Part shown: in pieces, positions 7,704 through 16,048 of the stretch
How positions within the stretch are numbered: position 1 is the first letter of the stretch
Layout of the letters: every line of letters starts with the position of its first letter
DNA from: Candidatus Thermoplasmatota archaeon
GTDB taxonomy: Archaea > Thermoplasmatota > SW-10-69-26 > JACQPN01 > JAIVGT01
Length of the DNA stretch: 43,450 nucleotides
Direction of reading: 5' to 3'
Assembly: GCA_035541015.1 (NCBI GenBank)
Contig: DATLFM010000112.1
Location: 1-43,450, forward strand
Notes under the pieces: model-generated
What the model was told of the DNA's origin: nothing
Database searches by the model: none
Seen by the model: the letters and a program-made list of their open reading frames with translations, nothing else
Made by a program: the position numbers and the translations under genes

Positions 7704-10181
7704 CTACACGGGACAGTTTGGATTTGCGCCGCCGAGCATGGCCCACGACCATTGGTGGAACCCGCAGAACAGGCCGCCGACTCCGTCGAAGCTCTCGTAC
7801 CATTGCGTCAATTGCCGGTCGATCCACGTGACCGTGTCGTAGGTGCGCGGATCGGAAATGTTGACGGCGCCCCCGGCGCCGGCGTCGCACGCGAGGGGAA
7901 TCCCTCCGGGCGGACACAATTCCACGGCGACGCTCCAGGCGTCCTTGTTGGCGTCCACCGAAAGCACGGTGGTGGCGACGTGGAAGCGCCCCGCGTGGTC
8001 GGGGGCGAGAAAACCTCCGGCCGTGGCCAGGCGGTAGTGGTAACAACCAAAGGCCATGGTTCCGGTGGGACCGATCCAGGGCGTCGACGTCCCGTTGGCG
8101 AACTGGCAAACGTGTCCGGGGTCCGCGTCGGTCTCGTCATAGGCCGGGTGACCCTTCTCGCATGCGAAGGCGAGCGTGTCGTTGCCGGCGCCTCCGGGCG
8201 CAAGGCGGGAAGCGTCCTTGCACGTTTGGTTCCACCGTGCATGGAACTGGTCGTCCACCGTGCGCTTGGTGTCGTGTGCGCGAGCGAAGGCTTCGCCCGC
8301 GGGCTCGCGCGTTTCCAGGGACGCGCCCGGCTTGCCACCGGTCTCGGCGCAGGCGCGCGAGCCTTGCCACGAGGCGCACGTGGGCGCCGACTGCGACGTT
8401 GCCTTCGCTTGGCCGTCGCAGGCGGCGGCGACCGCGACGGTCAGGAGCGGCGCGCAGGAGGCAAGCTCCCGAGCTTGGAGGCCACCCACGCGCGGTTGCA
8501 CGCCGGAGCCCAGCACGTAGCCACCGGGCAGGCGCAAGGCCGTGTGCAGTGGCTCGCCGTCTCCCACGAACAGCGCGTGGAACGTCGGGTCGGACAAGTC
8601 AAGGACGGTGCCAGCCGGAACCTCTTCGAGGGAGCGGCCCAGGCGTCCCTCGAGCGCGGCGCGCTTGTCGGGGTCGCGCGAAAGCCCGGCCAGGTGTCCT
8701 TCGGCCAAGGCCAAGAGGATGGCGCGTTCGGAGCCTTCCACGGCACCGGGCAACGTAGGCGTGACCGGCCCGAGGCTGGACGAGGAAGCCGCGTTTGCTT
8801 GGCCGTTTTCTCCGAAGGTCCAGCTTCGGTGGAAGGGGCCCCATAGGCGTTTGGCGAAGGCGCCGGATTTCCAGCCGATGGAGCCGTGGGCGACAAAGTC
8901 GAGGTAGGCTTCCAGCGTGAGCACGAGCGAGCCGGAGCTCACGCGTGCGGAAAGGTCCACCGTGACGACGATGCCCACCCACGATTCGACGCGGATCTTG
9001 ATCTCCTTTCCCCACCACAGGCGTCCGATCTTGAACTCGTAGGCGTGGGGGTGGCCGATCTGGGCCGCCAAGGATCCGCCTCCCCCGGCGCTGCGGTTTT
9101 CAAGCACGCCGCCGTACACGGCGCCGCAAAGGTCCAATCGGACCACGTCGAACTCGACCTTTCCCGTCACGGCGCCGTTGCGGGCCGCGAACATGTCGAG
9201 CTTCTGCTTGTTGATCGTGTACCCGGGAATGACAAGATCCATAAGCCCCAGCACGGGCACGCAATCGAAGGCGCCGGGGGGCCACTTGCCAAAGATGTAC
9301 ACGTAGTTCCAGTTCTTGTTGAATTGCGGGCCCGTTTCGCGCGTGAGGACGCCAAGTCGCGTGAGCGTGTCGAGGCTTGCGGTAAGCGCCTGCTTGGCGA
9401 CCATCTGCGCCGCGGCGCCGGCTTGGGCTTTCTTGCTGAGCTTCTCGTCGTCCTCGCTGGTTTGCTTGTCGCACTCGAGATCGTTGGGCGCGGTGTGCTT
9501 GTCGTAGCACTTGTCGCGCGCGTACCAGTTCCAGCCGCGGCTGACTTGGCTGTCGTGGTGCAGGGGCTCTTGCGGCAGGAACAGGCGGCCAAAGTACGCG
9601 TCGGCGCCGCCATATCGTTGCAGGAGGTCCTCGAAGGCCGCGGCCATGCGCGTAACCGTGGACGGCTCTCCGTAGAGCTGGCTCCAGCCTTCGATCGCGT
9701 GAAGCGTGGCCACGCGCGCGTCCACGGGACCTGCAAAGCTTGTCACGTCCGTGTCGCCCACGCGCGCGGGCAAGCCCAGATCGCAGGTGGCGAAGAAGAC
9801 GTGGCGCGCGCCGGATTGTTCCAGCGCCGCGAGGAGTTCGTCGCGAGGAACAAGCGCTCCGCCCACGAAGAGGCCCAGGCCTTCCTGCCCGTGGGCGACC
9901 ACGATCACGAGCTTGGCGTTGGAACGTGCAAGCGCGTCCAGGAACTCGCGTGGGGTGGCGACGTCCACGCGGTCCAAACGAACGTCGCTTTGGCGCGCAA
10001 CGTCCGCAAGGTCGGCGGCCACGCTTTGGGCAAGCCGGTCGCCGTCGGAGAGCAGCGTGACCTCCTGGAAGCGCTCGCTGCTTCCGGCGCCCGACTGCAC
10101 TTGGGAGCCGCCTGCGGCGCCCAACAGGGCAAGAGCCAGACACAGCGTGAAGGCGCGGTAGGTGGGGGAGCGCTTGAGCAT
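7704..10181 (-). CDS. Large secreted protein with an N-terminal caspase/CHAT-like peptidase fold
   Basis: The product is 825 residues from ATG 10181, which follows GAGGCGA. Residues 1-25 are a signal peptide. The next 150 residues alternate strand and helix as in caspase-fold (clan CD) peptidases. The hydrophobic strand LVIVVAHGQ ends in H97-G98, and the strand RHVFFATCDLG ends in C133. A His-Gly after one strand and a Cys after the next are the family's catalytic-dyad arrangement. The remaining 630 residues are Cys-containing, rich in beta structure and unlike anything I recognise. Several NxS/T sequons fit an exported archaeal glycoprotein. It is fifth from last or later in a co-directional run with five tiny secreted proteins upstream and an Ala-rich secreted protein directly downstream. 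Peptidase activity is inferred from motifs only. Confidence 0.7.
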   Translation of the reverse strand: MLKRSPTYRAFTLCLALALLGAAGGSQVQSGAGSSERFQEVTLLSDGDRLAQSVAADLADVARQSDVRLDRVDVATPREFLDALARSNAKLVIVVAHGQEGLGLFVGGALVPRDELLAALEQSGARHVFFATCDLGLPARVGDTDVTSFAGPVDARVATLHAIEGWSQLYGEPSTVTRMAAAFEDLLQRYGGADAYFGRLFLPQEPLHHDSQVSRGWNWYARDKCYDKHTAPNDLECDKQTSEDDEKLSKKAQAGAAAQMVAKQALTASLDTLTRLGVLTRETGPQFNKNWNYVYIFGKWPPGAFDCVPVLGLMDLVIPGYTINKQKLDMFAARNGAVTGKVEFDVVRLDLCGAVYGGVLENRSAGGGGSLAAQIGHPHAYEFKIGRLWWGKEIKIRVESWVGIVVTVDLSARVSSGSLVLTLEAYLDFVAHGSIGWKSGAFAKRLWGPFHRSWTFGENGQANAASSSSLGPVTPTLPGAVEGSERAILLALAEGHLAGLSRDPDKRAALEGRLGRSLEEVPAGTVLDLSDPTFHALFVGDGEPLHTALRLPGGYVLGSGVQPRVGGLQARELASCAPLLTVAVAAACDGQAKATSQSAPTCASWQGSRACAETGGKPGASLETREPAGEAFARAHDTKRTVDDQFHARWNQTCKDASRLAPGGAGNDTLAFACEKGHPAYDETDADPGHVCQFANGTSTPWIGPTGTMAFGCYHYRLATAGGFLAPDHAGRFHVATTVLSVDANKDAWSVAVELCPPGGIPLACDAGAGGAVNISDPRTYDTVTWIDRQLTQWYESFDGVGGLFCGFHQWSWAMLGGANPNCPV

Positions 10182-10249
10182 GGTTTCGCCTCGGTCGCCG
10201 CAAGGGCGCTACGGAGTCTCGGGTCACGACCGCCGTCGGCTGGCGTGTC

Positions 10250-10507
10250 CTACGCGTCGCCTTCGCCCTCTGTGGCTGGTTCTTCGGCCGGGCAAGGGCT
10301 CGTGGTGTCGGGATTCTTCTCGAGGACGTAGGGATACACGAGGAGGATGCTGTGATCGTCGCCCTGGCAGCGCCAGACGCCGACGCCAATCCAGCGCCCT
10401 TCGGTGGCCTCCGCCTCGTTCACAAGCAAGCCCGGGACCATGGTCGCGGCCGCCACGCCCGCAAGGGCGAGCACCGCGAAGGTCGTCTTCGTGGTTCGGT
10501 GGTTCAT
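10250..10507 (-). CDS. Small secreted protein 1 of the caspase-like cluster
   Basis: The product is 85 residues from ATG 10507, chosen because GAGGG lies 7 nt upstream. A signal peptide (TTFAVLALAGVAAATMVPG) is followed by a short mature part with GRWIGVGVWRCQGDD and a Pro/Glu-rich tail; it has two Cys. I know of no family. It is the last of five small secreted proteins before the large caspase-like gene, separated from it by about 70 bp. Confidence 0.55.
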   Translation of the reverse strand: MNHRTTKTTFAVLALAGVAAATMVPGLLVNEAEATEGRWIGVGVWRCQGDDHSILLVYPYVLEKNPDTTSPCPAEEPATEGEGDA

Positions 10508-10536
10508 GTTCAATCCCTCGTTTGGTGTCGGGTGAT

Positions 10537-10761
10537 CTAGAGTCGGAATCCGACGGTTCGCTTCTGACCCAAGAACTCGAGGAGCCCGCGGCCCTCGCCG
10601 CAGGGGTCGGCTTGGTCGTCCCAGTCGCAGCCGTCGGGCGGCACACGGCAGACGAGCCCGTCGCCGGCAGGCTCGCAGCCCAGCGGGTAGGCCGTCGCGC
10701 CCGGGGACGAAGCGGCGACCAGGGCCAGCAGGAGTCCGGCGGTGAAGATCCGTGTAGTCAT
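10537..10761 (-). CDS. Small secreted Cys-rich protein 2
   Basis: The product is 74 residues from ATG 10761, with GAGGGG upstream. It has a clear signal peptide (IFTAGLLLALVAASSPGATA) and a mature part of about 50 residues with four Cys (LGCEPAG, LVCRVPP, DGCDWDD, ADPCGEG), likely two disulphides outside the cell. No family is recognised. It lies in tandem with the neighbouring small secreted genes. Confidence 0.55.
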   Translation of the reverse strand: MTTRIFTAGLLLALVAASSPGATAYPLGCEPAGDGLVCRVPPDGCDWDDQADPCGEGRGLLEFLGQKRTVGFRL

Positions 10762-10771
10762 TCGAATCCCC

Positions 10772-10990
10772 TCACAGGCGCATCCTAAGGTGCCCGCGGC
10801 AGTTGCTCGGCTCAGGCGGGAAGCCGCTCACGTCGCAGCAGTACTCGGTGCCGCTCAAAGGATGGGCTGGGAGCCCAGGACCTTCGCATGGATCCGTTCC
10901 GTGGCCGGCAACGGCGCCGCCGGCCAGCATGCCAAGGGCCAGGAGCAGGGCGATCGACGACAGGCTCGCAAGACGCGGGTTCTGGTTCAT
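10772..10990 (-). CDS. Small secreted Cys-rich protein 3
   Basis: The product is 72 residues from ATG 10990. Signal peptide ALLLALGMLAGGAVAG. The mature part has four Cys, including an adjacent pair in TEYCCDVSG, plus DPCEGPG and SNCRGH. Only 10 bp separate it from the next gene downstream, which points to co-transcription. Function unknown. Confidence 0.55.
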   Translation of the reverse strand: MNQNPRLASLSSIALLLALGMLAGGAVAGHGTDPCEGPGLPAHPLSGTEYCCDVSGFPPEPSNCRGHLRMRL

Positions 10991-11018
10991 GGACTCACTC
11001 CGTCGATGAGATGGAAGT

Positions 11019-11222
11019 TCAAGGCGGAAGGCCGGGCAGCGGCCGCTCGTAATTGCACGTTTCTTTGTGAAGGCGGTCGTACAGGCAGATTACGAGGTCG
11101 CAGCCCGTGCCGATGCAGACGAGGCTGCCGTTCTTGGAGCGGCCGCCCTCCTGGGCAAGGACCGTGCCCGAGCCAAGGAGCAACATCGCGGCGAGCAGGC
11201 AGATTGCAGTTCGAGCGTGCAT
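11019..11222 (-). CDS. Small secreted Cys-rich protein 4
   Basis: The product is 67 residues from ATG 11222. Signal peptide TAICLLAAMLLLGSGTVLA, then a mature part of about 44 residues with four Cys (LVCIGTGCDLVICLYD and KETCNYERPLPGLPP). The C-terminal ERPLPGLPP and the Cys spacing match the next gene upstream (11241-11477), so the two look like diverged paralogues. Function unknown. Confidence 0.6.
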   Translation of the reverse strand: MHARTAICLLAAMLLLGSGTVLAQEGGRSKNGSLVCIGTGCDLVICLYDRLHKETCNYERPLPGLPP

Positions 11223-11240
11223 GGTTCGACACTCCAGCGT

Positions 11241-11477
11241 CTAGGGGGGACCCGGAAGCGGCCGCTCGCAGCCGTCGCGGCGCGCGTCGTAGACGCAGTC
11301 ATAGGCTCCGACGAGCGTTTCGCACAACCCCGCGTCGCTGGCGCAGACGAGGACGCCGTCCTTGCTGGTGATCCTGTGCGACGCTTCCGCGCCGCCGGGA
11401 ACAAGACTCGTCGCAAGGAGCAGCGCAAGCCACGCGACCGTGGCGCCGGCCAAGATTCGGATTCGGGTCTTTGTCAT
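11241..11477 (-). CDS. Small secreted Cys-rich protein 5, paralogue of protein 4
   Basis: The product is 78 residues from ATG 11477, with GGAGAG upstream. Signal peptide VAWLALLLATSLVPGGAEA, then SKDGVLVCASDAGLCETL, a third Cys in YDCVYD and the C-terminal GCERPLPGPP. The order SKxGxLVC, then G-x-C, x-C-x-YD and C-x-x-RPLPG-PP is shared with the downstream gene. It is the first gene of the minus-strand cluster and is divergent from the membrane wHTH gene, a natural candidate for its regulator. Confidence 0.6.
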   Translation of the reverse strand: MTKTRIRILAGATVAWLALLLATSLVPGGAEASHRITSKDGVLVCASDAGLCETLVGAYDCVYDARRDGCERPLPGPP

Positions 11478-11776
11478 GCGGTTCTCTCCACCGGCGCGCG
11501 GCCGTGCCGCCGCCGGCGGCGTTGCGTTCCACGCCGTCGCCCATCAACCTTGGCTGGGATGTCCGAACGGTCGCGCAAGACACGTTCAAGGCCGGGTCGG
11601 GCCTTGCGCGGCAGGCGTTCCATACGTCATTTCAAGGCTCCTGCCGAGAATGCCGTCTGCTTTCGATGTCCGGGGTCCAATCTCTTTGCGCCCTTCGGCG
11701 TGTCGCCGCGTTCGGGCGTCCGCGCATAACCTTTTGTACTGGCAAGCGGACCTTCCGGCGGGAGAGGTGTTCGCGA

Positions 11777-12955
11777 CTGCGCTTCAGCGTCGTCCCCGCA
11801 GCGGTGGCCGTCCTCGCGCTCTCGTTCGTGATGGCCGGCCCGGCTTCCGCGCTCATGTTCGTTTCGTCCTGCGAGGGCCTGCCGACCTGCTCGGCCCACG
11901 AAGAGACCACGGAGTTGCTCAACGCAGGCTACCAAGGGGCGCGGGGCGCCGTTTCCGAGGCCCGAGACGAAGCCCATTCGAACTCCAGGGAGCGTCTCGA
12001 TTCCACGTCCGAGGAGGTCGCGACCTTGCGCGAGCAAACGCGCGCCACCGATCTGGAGACCCCCTCGCCCGAGGCGCCCGTCCTGGAGACGCCCGCCGTG
12101 CCGGAGCTTCCCGGCGCCGACGTCCCCGATCTTCCGCACCTTCCCGACCTCGGCGTCCCCAGCGCGGATCCTGCGGCGCACGTCGGGCGCGCGCACGCGG
12201 CCCTGACGCTTGGGGGGCAGGCCGGATCGGCGCCGACCTCAAACGAACTGCAAGGCGCCCGGGAGCGGGCCCTCACGCGCGCGGAGGCTTTCGTCACGCG
12301 AGTCGCGGTTCCAAGGTCGGACGGCGACGCATCGCACGCTGGCCTCTCGCAGACGTACGCAACTGCGGAGTTCCCGCCGCTTCCGGCGATCCTGGGTCTT
12401 GTCGCAGGCCTCCTCGTCCTTGCCCTGCCCCTGCTCCATCGTCTCCTGCCCAACGAGGCCCTCGACCACCGTCTGCGGCAGCGGCTCTACGAGCTCGCGC
12501 AGCGGGACGAGGGCGTCACGGCAAGCGAGGCGGCGCGGGCGCTTGCCGTTTCCGCCACGACGGCAGGCTATCACCTCCGCCGGTTGCAGGCCAGCGGCAT
12601 GCTGGCGGCCGAGAACGTCGGCAAGCGCCTTTGCTTCCATGTCCCGGGCCGACCCCCGAGCGCCCGGCGCGCGCGGCGGCTCCTTCGCGACCCTTCGGCG
12701 CGAAGATTGCTCGGAGCCCTCCGGGAAGGCCCCGCCGGGAGCCTGCGCGAGCTGGCGGCGCGCTCCGGCGTCTCGTTGGCGACGGCGCACGCGTGCGTCG
12801 GTCGTCTCGCGAGCGAGGGGCTCGTTGAGGTTCAACCGCGCCCAGACGCAGCCCGCTCCTACGCGGCAACGGAGCACGGGCTTGCGCTCGCGGCGCCCGC
12901 GGAGGGTCCCGGCGACGCCCTGGCGCCGCCGGCCTCGGCGGCCGCAGCCTTTTAG
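11777..12955 (+). CDS. Membrane-anchored regulator with tandem C-terminal winged helices
   Basis: I place the start at CTG 11777. AGGTG lies 7 nt upstream, and the resulting residues 1-25 (RFSVVPAAVAVLALSFVMAGPASA) form a proper signal peptide. In-frame ATG 11666 would read through apparently non-coding sequence, and GTG 11804 would remove the positive n-region. The exported part (about 25-190) has a few Cys and a Pro/Glu-rich linker. One membrane segment, PAILGLVAGLLVLALPLLHRLL, is followed by two cytoplasmic winged helices: VTASEAARALAVSATTAGYHLRRL and GSLRELAARSGVSLATAHACVGRL. This architecture is common in Thermoplasmatota and haloarchaea, where such proteins presumably relay an outside signal to DNA. 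Its divergent position suggests control of the secreted caspase-like cluster. Confidence 0.7.
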   Translation: MRFSVVPAAVAVLALSFVMAGPASALMFVSSCEGLPTCSAHEETTELLNAGYQGARGAVSEARDEAHSNSRERLDSTSEEVATLREQTRATDLETPSPEAPVLETPAVPELPGADVPDLPHLPDLGVPSADPAAHVGRAHAALTLGGQAGSAPTSNELQGARERALTRAEAFVTRVAVPRSDGDASHAGLSQTYATAEFPPLPAILGLVAGLLVLALPLLHRLLPNEALDHRLRQRLYELAQRDEGVTASEAARALAVSATTAGYHLRRLQASGMLAAENVGKRLCFHVPGRPPSARRARRLLRDPSARRLLGALREGPAGSLRELAARSGVSLATAHACVGRLASEGLVEVQPRPDAARSYAATEHGLALAAPAEGPGDALAPPASAAAAF

Positions 12956-12984
12956 GTGCGGGGCGCCCTGTGCCCTCGATCCGC

Positions 12985-13263
12985 ATGACGGCCCCCGCCT
13001 TCGAGCTCTTCATCTTCCGCTGCCGCGCGTGCGGTCGCGTGGCGCCGGACAAGTTCTGGGCCCCGCGCGGCACGAAGTCGGGCTCCCAACCCGGCGCTCT
13101 GCTCTCCTATCCCTCGCCCGAGTGCCCCAAGTGCCACAGCGCGGACGTCGACGTGAACCACGACTACAAGGACGGGGCCGAGGCGCAAGCGTGGCTCAAG
13201 GCGTGGCGGGCGGAGAACATTCCAGTGGGCGGGGCGGCGACGAACACGAACGTGAAGCTGTAG
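12985..13263 (+). CDS. Small zinc-ribbon protein
   Basis: The product is 92 residues from ATG 12985; GTG 12970 is an in-frame alternative. A TATA-like CCTTTTAGG at 12948-12956, overlapping the stop of the wHTH gene, lies about 33 bp upstream and fits a leaderless or near-leaderless transcript. Two CxxC knuckles, RCRACGRVAP and SPECPKCHSAD, are spaced as in a zinc ribbon. No enzymatic motif is visible. The downstream MDR oxidoreductase starts 9 bp after its stop, so the two are probably co-transcribed. Confidence 0.6.
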   Translation: MTAPAFELFIFRCRACGRVAPDKFWAPRGTKSGSQPGALLSYPSPECPKCHSADVDVNHDYKDGAEAQAWLKAWRAENIPVGGAATNTNVKL

Positions 13264-13272
13264 GGTTCGATC

Positions 13273-14304
13273 ATGCGCGCAGCCTTCATCGAGAAGCACG
13301 GCGGGCTCGACGAGATCCGGCAGGGCGAGATCCCGCGGCCCGAACCGGGCCCGGGCGAGGTCCTTGTCAACGTGAAGGCCGCCGCGCTCAACCGGCTGGA
13401 CCTCTTCACGCTTGCGGGCATCCCAGGGCTCAAGCTTGCGATGCCGCACGTGCTTGGCGGCGACGCGGCAGGCACCGTCCAAGCGCTGGGCCCGGGCGTC
13501 GCGGGCGTTCGACCCGGCGACCGCGTGGCGATCAATCCCGGCCTTTGGTGCGGCGAGTGCGAGGCCTGCCGCGCGGGCGAGGAGAGCCTCTGCCGGAGCT
13601 ACCGCATCGTGGGCGAGCACGCGCGCGGCACCTTGGCCGAGTTTGTGGCGGTCCCCGCGCGAAACCTGCTTCCCATGCCCCTCGGGTTCCCGTTCGAGCA
13701 GGCCGCCGCCGCGCCGCTTGTCTACCAGACCGCCTGGCGCGCGCTTCTCAATCGTGGCCAGCTCCGCTCGGGGCAGACGCTGCTTGTGGTGGGCGCCGGC
13801 GGCGGCCTGTCGCCCGCCGCCGTCCAGATCGCCCGCCACGTCGGCGCGCGCGTGATCGCGCTCACGAGCAACGAGGAGAAGGCCAAGCGCGTGAAGGAAC
13901 TGGGCGCCGAGCACGTCGTGAACTACCGCGAGAAACCCGACTGGGACCGGGAGGTCTGGCAGCTCACGGGAAAGCGCGGCGTGGACGTCGTCTTCGACAA
14001 CGTGGGGAAGGAGACGCTTGCCAAGAGCGTCCGCAGCTGCGCCAAAGGCGGGCGCGTCGTCGTGTGCGGGGGCACGACGGGTTACGACGTTTCGTTCGAC
14101 CTCGCGCCGATCTTCTGGCGCCAGGTGTCCGTCGTCGGCTCGACCATGGGAAGCGACCGGGAGACGCGGGCGGTCATGGATCTCGTCTGGAAAAAGCAGC
14201 TTCGCCCCGTCCTCGATCGCGTCGTGCCGCTCCACCAGGCCAAGGAGGCCCTCCGCGCCATGCAGGCCGGGGAGACGTTCGGGAAGATCGTGCTGACGAT
14301 CTAG
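13273..14304 (+). CDS. Zinc-containing MDR alcohol dehydrogenase/quinone oxidoreductase family protein
   Basis: The 343-residue product matches medium-chain dehydrogenases. It has an N-terminal GroES-like domain with GGDAAGTV and a structural-zinc-like cluster of Cys (WCGECEACRAGEESLC), then a Rossmann fold with LLVVGAGGGLSPAAVQIA. The typical catalytic Cys in the first strand region is replaced by Asn (NRLDLFTLAG), as in many quinone-oxidoreductase-type and alkenal reductase-type members. It is cytoplasmic and NAD(P)H-dependent by family. The substrate cannot be inferred. It starts 9 bp after the zinc-ribbon gene. Confidence 0.9.
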   Translation: MRAAFIEKHGGLDEIRQGEIPRPEPGPGEVLVNVKAAALNRLDLFTLAGIPGLKLAMPHVLGGDAAGTVQALGPGVAGVRPGDRVAINPGLWCGECEACRAGEESLCRSYRIVGEHARGTLAEFVAVPARNLLPMPLGFPFEQAAAAPLVYQTAWRALLNRGQLRSGQTLLVVGAGGGLSPAAVQIARHVGARVIALTSNEEKAKRVKELGAEHVVNYREKPDWDREVWQLTGKRGVDVVFDNVGKETLAKSVRSCAKGGRVVVCGGTTGYDVSFDLAPIFWRQVSVVGSTMGSDRETRAVMDLVWKKQLRPVLDRVVPLHQAKEALRAMQAGETFGKIVLTI

Positions 14305-14322
14305 GCCCGGGATCGGCCGCCT

Positions 14323-14772
14323 TCAGCGATACATCCGCTCGAGGCTCTCGTACTCCCGCTTCTTCTGCGGCACGGGGGCGAGCTTGCCTGCAAATTCGCG
14401 GCGAGCCTCCAGGAGCGAAAGCAGGGCCTCGCGCTCGGCTTCGCGACCGGCGAAGAGCTGCGGCGACCGCACGATCGCTTCGATCTCGCGGTTGCTGGCC
14501 TCGACGAGCCCCTCGCACTTGGCAAACAGCTGCGCGCCAAAGTCGTTCGTGACGTTCTCGTCCACGACCTGCGTGGAGATGCGCAGCCGCTCGATCGCGA
14601 GAAACGAAGTCTGCGCCATGATCGCGTTCATTGCGGTGAGCAAAGCCAGCCGTTCGACAAGGCCCTCGAGCGATTGCGGGCGCGCGTCCATGGAGGGCCG
14701 AAGGCCGACCGCGACGAAAAGCGTGCTGTGTCCGTATTGCGTTCGGAAAACCTTCGAAATGACCGCCCTCAT
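14323..14772 (-). CDS. Conserved-looking hypothetical helical protein
   Basis: From ATG 14772 the product is 149 residues; ATG 14826 is an upstream alternative. An A-rich TATA-like patch (GGAAAAAAACC, minus strand) about 28 bp before 14772 favours the shorter form. The sequence starts MRAVISKVFRTQYGHSTLFVAVG and is then mostly helical with heptad-like stretches and a charged C-terminus. There is no signal peptide or membrane segment. I do not recognise the family. It converges on the MDR gene and diverges from the membrane wHTH gene. Confidence 0.5.
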   Translation of the reverse strand: MRAVISKVFRTQYGHSTLFVAVGLRPSMDARPQSLEGLVERLALLTAMNAIMAQTSFLAIERLRISTQVVDENVTNDFGAQLFAKCEGLVEASNREIEAIVRSPQLFAGREAEREALLSLLEARREFAGKLAPVPQKKREYESLERMYR

Positions 14773-14843
14773 GGCAACATTACCATGCAACGTCCGGTTT
14801 TTTTCCGGTCTTTGCGGCTGATTCAAAGGGAGTATCCATAACT

Positions 14844-14852
14844 CCTATATAG
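14844..14852 (+). promoter_or_regulatory. TATA-like box of the second membrane wHTH gene
   Basis: CCTATATAG, 33-41 bp before ATG 14885, giving a predicted leader of only about 10 nt. Confidence 0.5.
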
Positions 14853-14884
14853 CGTCCAGCGCACGTTCCACCGGGCTTTGGGCC

Positions 14885-16012
14885 ATGGCGCGCAGCATCC
14901 TCGCGGGCGTCCTCGTTTGCATCCTTGCGGCAAGCGTCGCCGCCGCCGCGCCCGGCGATCTGCCCGGGCTTCCCGTCGAGCCGGGGTCCGGGCCGCCCCA
15001 CGCGGCCAAGGACGCGCCCGCACCGGTCCGCCAGATTTCGAGCAAGGCCGCGCCCCCCGTGGAGAAGGCCCCGCCCGGGCTTGTGGAGCAAGTCGCGGCG
15101 CTTCTTTCCGGCGCTGGCTTGGCGCTCTCCGGCGCGGCCGGTGCGCTCGGAACGGCACTGGGCGCGGCGGGCTCCGCGCTGCTCGCATTCCTGGAGGCCG
15201 TCGTCGCGGCGCTCTCGTCGGCCGCGTCCTGGCTTGGCGCCGCGCTTGCCAGCGGAACGATCGTGGTCACCGACGGGCTCGCGCGGGCCGCGGACGCGGT
15301 GGTCTCCGGCCTCGTCGCGTTTGCAAACGCGGTCGCCCGAGGCCTCCTCGTGTTTGCCTCGGCCGTGGCGGCTGGGATCGCCGCGCTGGGATCCGCCGCC
15401 GCAGCGGTTCCGTCCTCGATTCCCCCCGAGCACCACGCGCTCGCCGGCGGCGCCGCCGGCGCCGCGGCCGCCGTCGCGGGGCTCTCGCTCCTGCACTACC
15501 TCGGCTTCCTCGCTCCGCTCTACTCCCGCCTGGCGCCCCGCGAGCTTCTCGACAACGGGGCCCGCGCGCGGATCTTCGAGCTCATCCGCGCGAATCCGGG
15601 CACCCACGCAAGCGCTATCGCGCAGGCGGCCGGCACGGGCTGGGGCACCACGATGTACCACCTCGCGCGGCTGCGCGAGGCTCGCATGATCGTCGCCAAC
15701 CGGCACGGCAACAAGACGTGCTACTTCCCCATGGGAATCCCCGAGGGAACCCGCGCGCGCCTGGCCGCGACGCGTCACGACCGCGCGCGCGAGATCGCCG
15801 ATTTCGTCCGGTCCCGGCCGGGCGCCACGCAGAAAGAGGTGGCCGCCTCGCTTGGCATGTCCCCCGCGCTTGTCTCCTGGCACGTGCGCCGTCTCCAGCA
15901 GGCCGGCGTCCTGGGCGCACGCCGCGAAGGACGCGCGACGCTGCTTGTGCCCGCCGCCGCGGCGCCCGCCGCGCCGCCGGGCCTTCCGGCGACCGCGCCG
16001 GCCGCCGCGTAG
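14885..16012 (+). CDS. Membrane-anchored regulator with two C-terminal winged helices
   Basis: The product is 375 residues. Residues 1-21 are a signal peptide (ILAGVLVCILAASVAAAA). A Pro-rich region is followed by a very long Ala/Gly-rich hydrophobic section (about 65-200) that could form several membrane helices or an amphipathic bundle. After HYLGFLAPLYSRL come two winged helices: GTHASAIAQAAGTGWGTTMYHLARL and GATQKEVAASLGMSPALVSWHVRRL. The plan matches the regulator at 11777-12955. The MFS gene follows 36 bp later in the same direction and could be its target or sensor partner. The DNA target is unknown. Confidence 0.75.
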   Translation: MARSILAGVLVCILAASVAAAAPGDLPGLPVEPGSGPPHAAKDAPAPVRQISSKAAPPVEKAPPGLVEQVAALLSGAGLALSGAAGALGTALGAAGSALLAFLEAVVAALSSAASWLGAALASGTIVVTDGLARAADAVVSGLVAFANAVARGLLVFASAVAAGIAALGSAAAAVPSSIPPEHHALAGGAAGAAAAVAGLSLLHYLGFLAPLYSRLAPRELLDNGARARIFELIRANPGTHASAIAQAAGTGWGTTMYHLARLREARMIVANRHGNKTCYFPMGIPEGTRARLAATRHDRAREIADFVRSRPGATQKEVAASLGMSPALVSWHVRRLQQAGVLGARREGRATLLVPAAAAPAAPPGLPATAPAAA

Positions 16013-16048
16013 GGAAGCCTTAACGAAGCGTCGCGCCTTGCCGGCGCG

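Noticed and set aside
12210-14552. A 780-codon open frame on the plus strand
   Set aside because: It overlaps the wHTH, zinc-ribbon and MDR genes in another frame, and its product is a low-complexity Arg/Ala-rich sequence.
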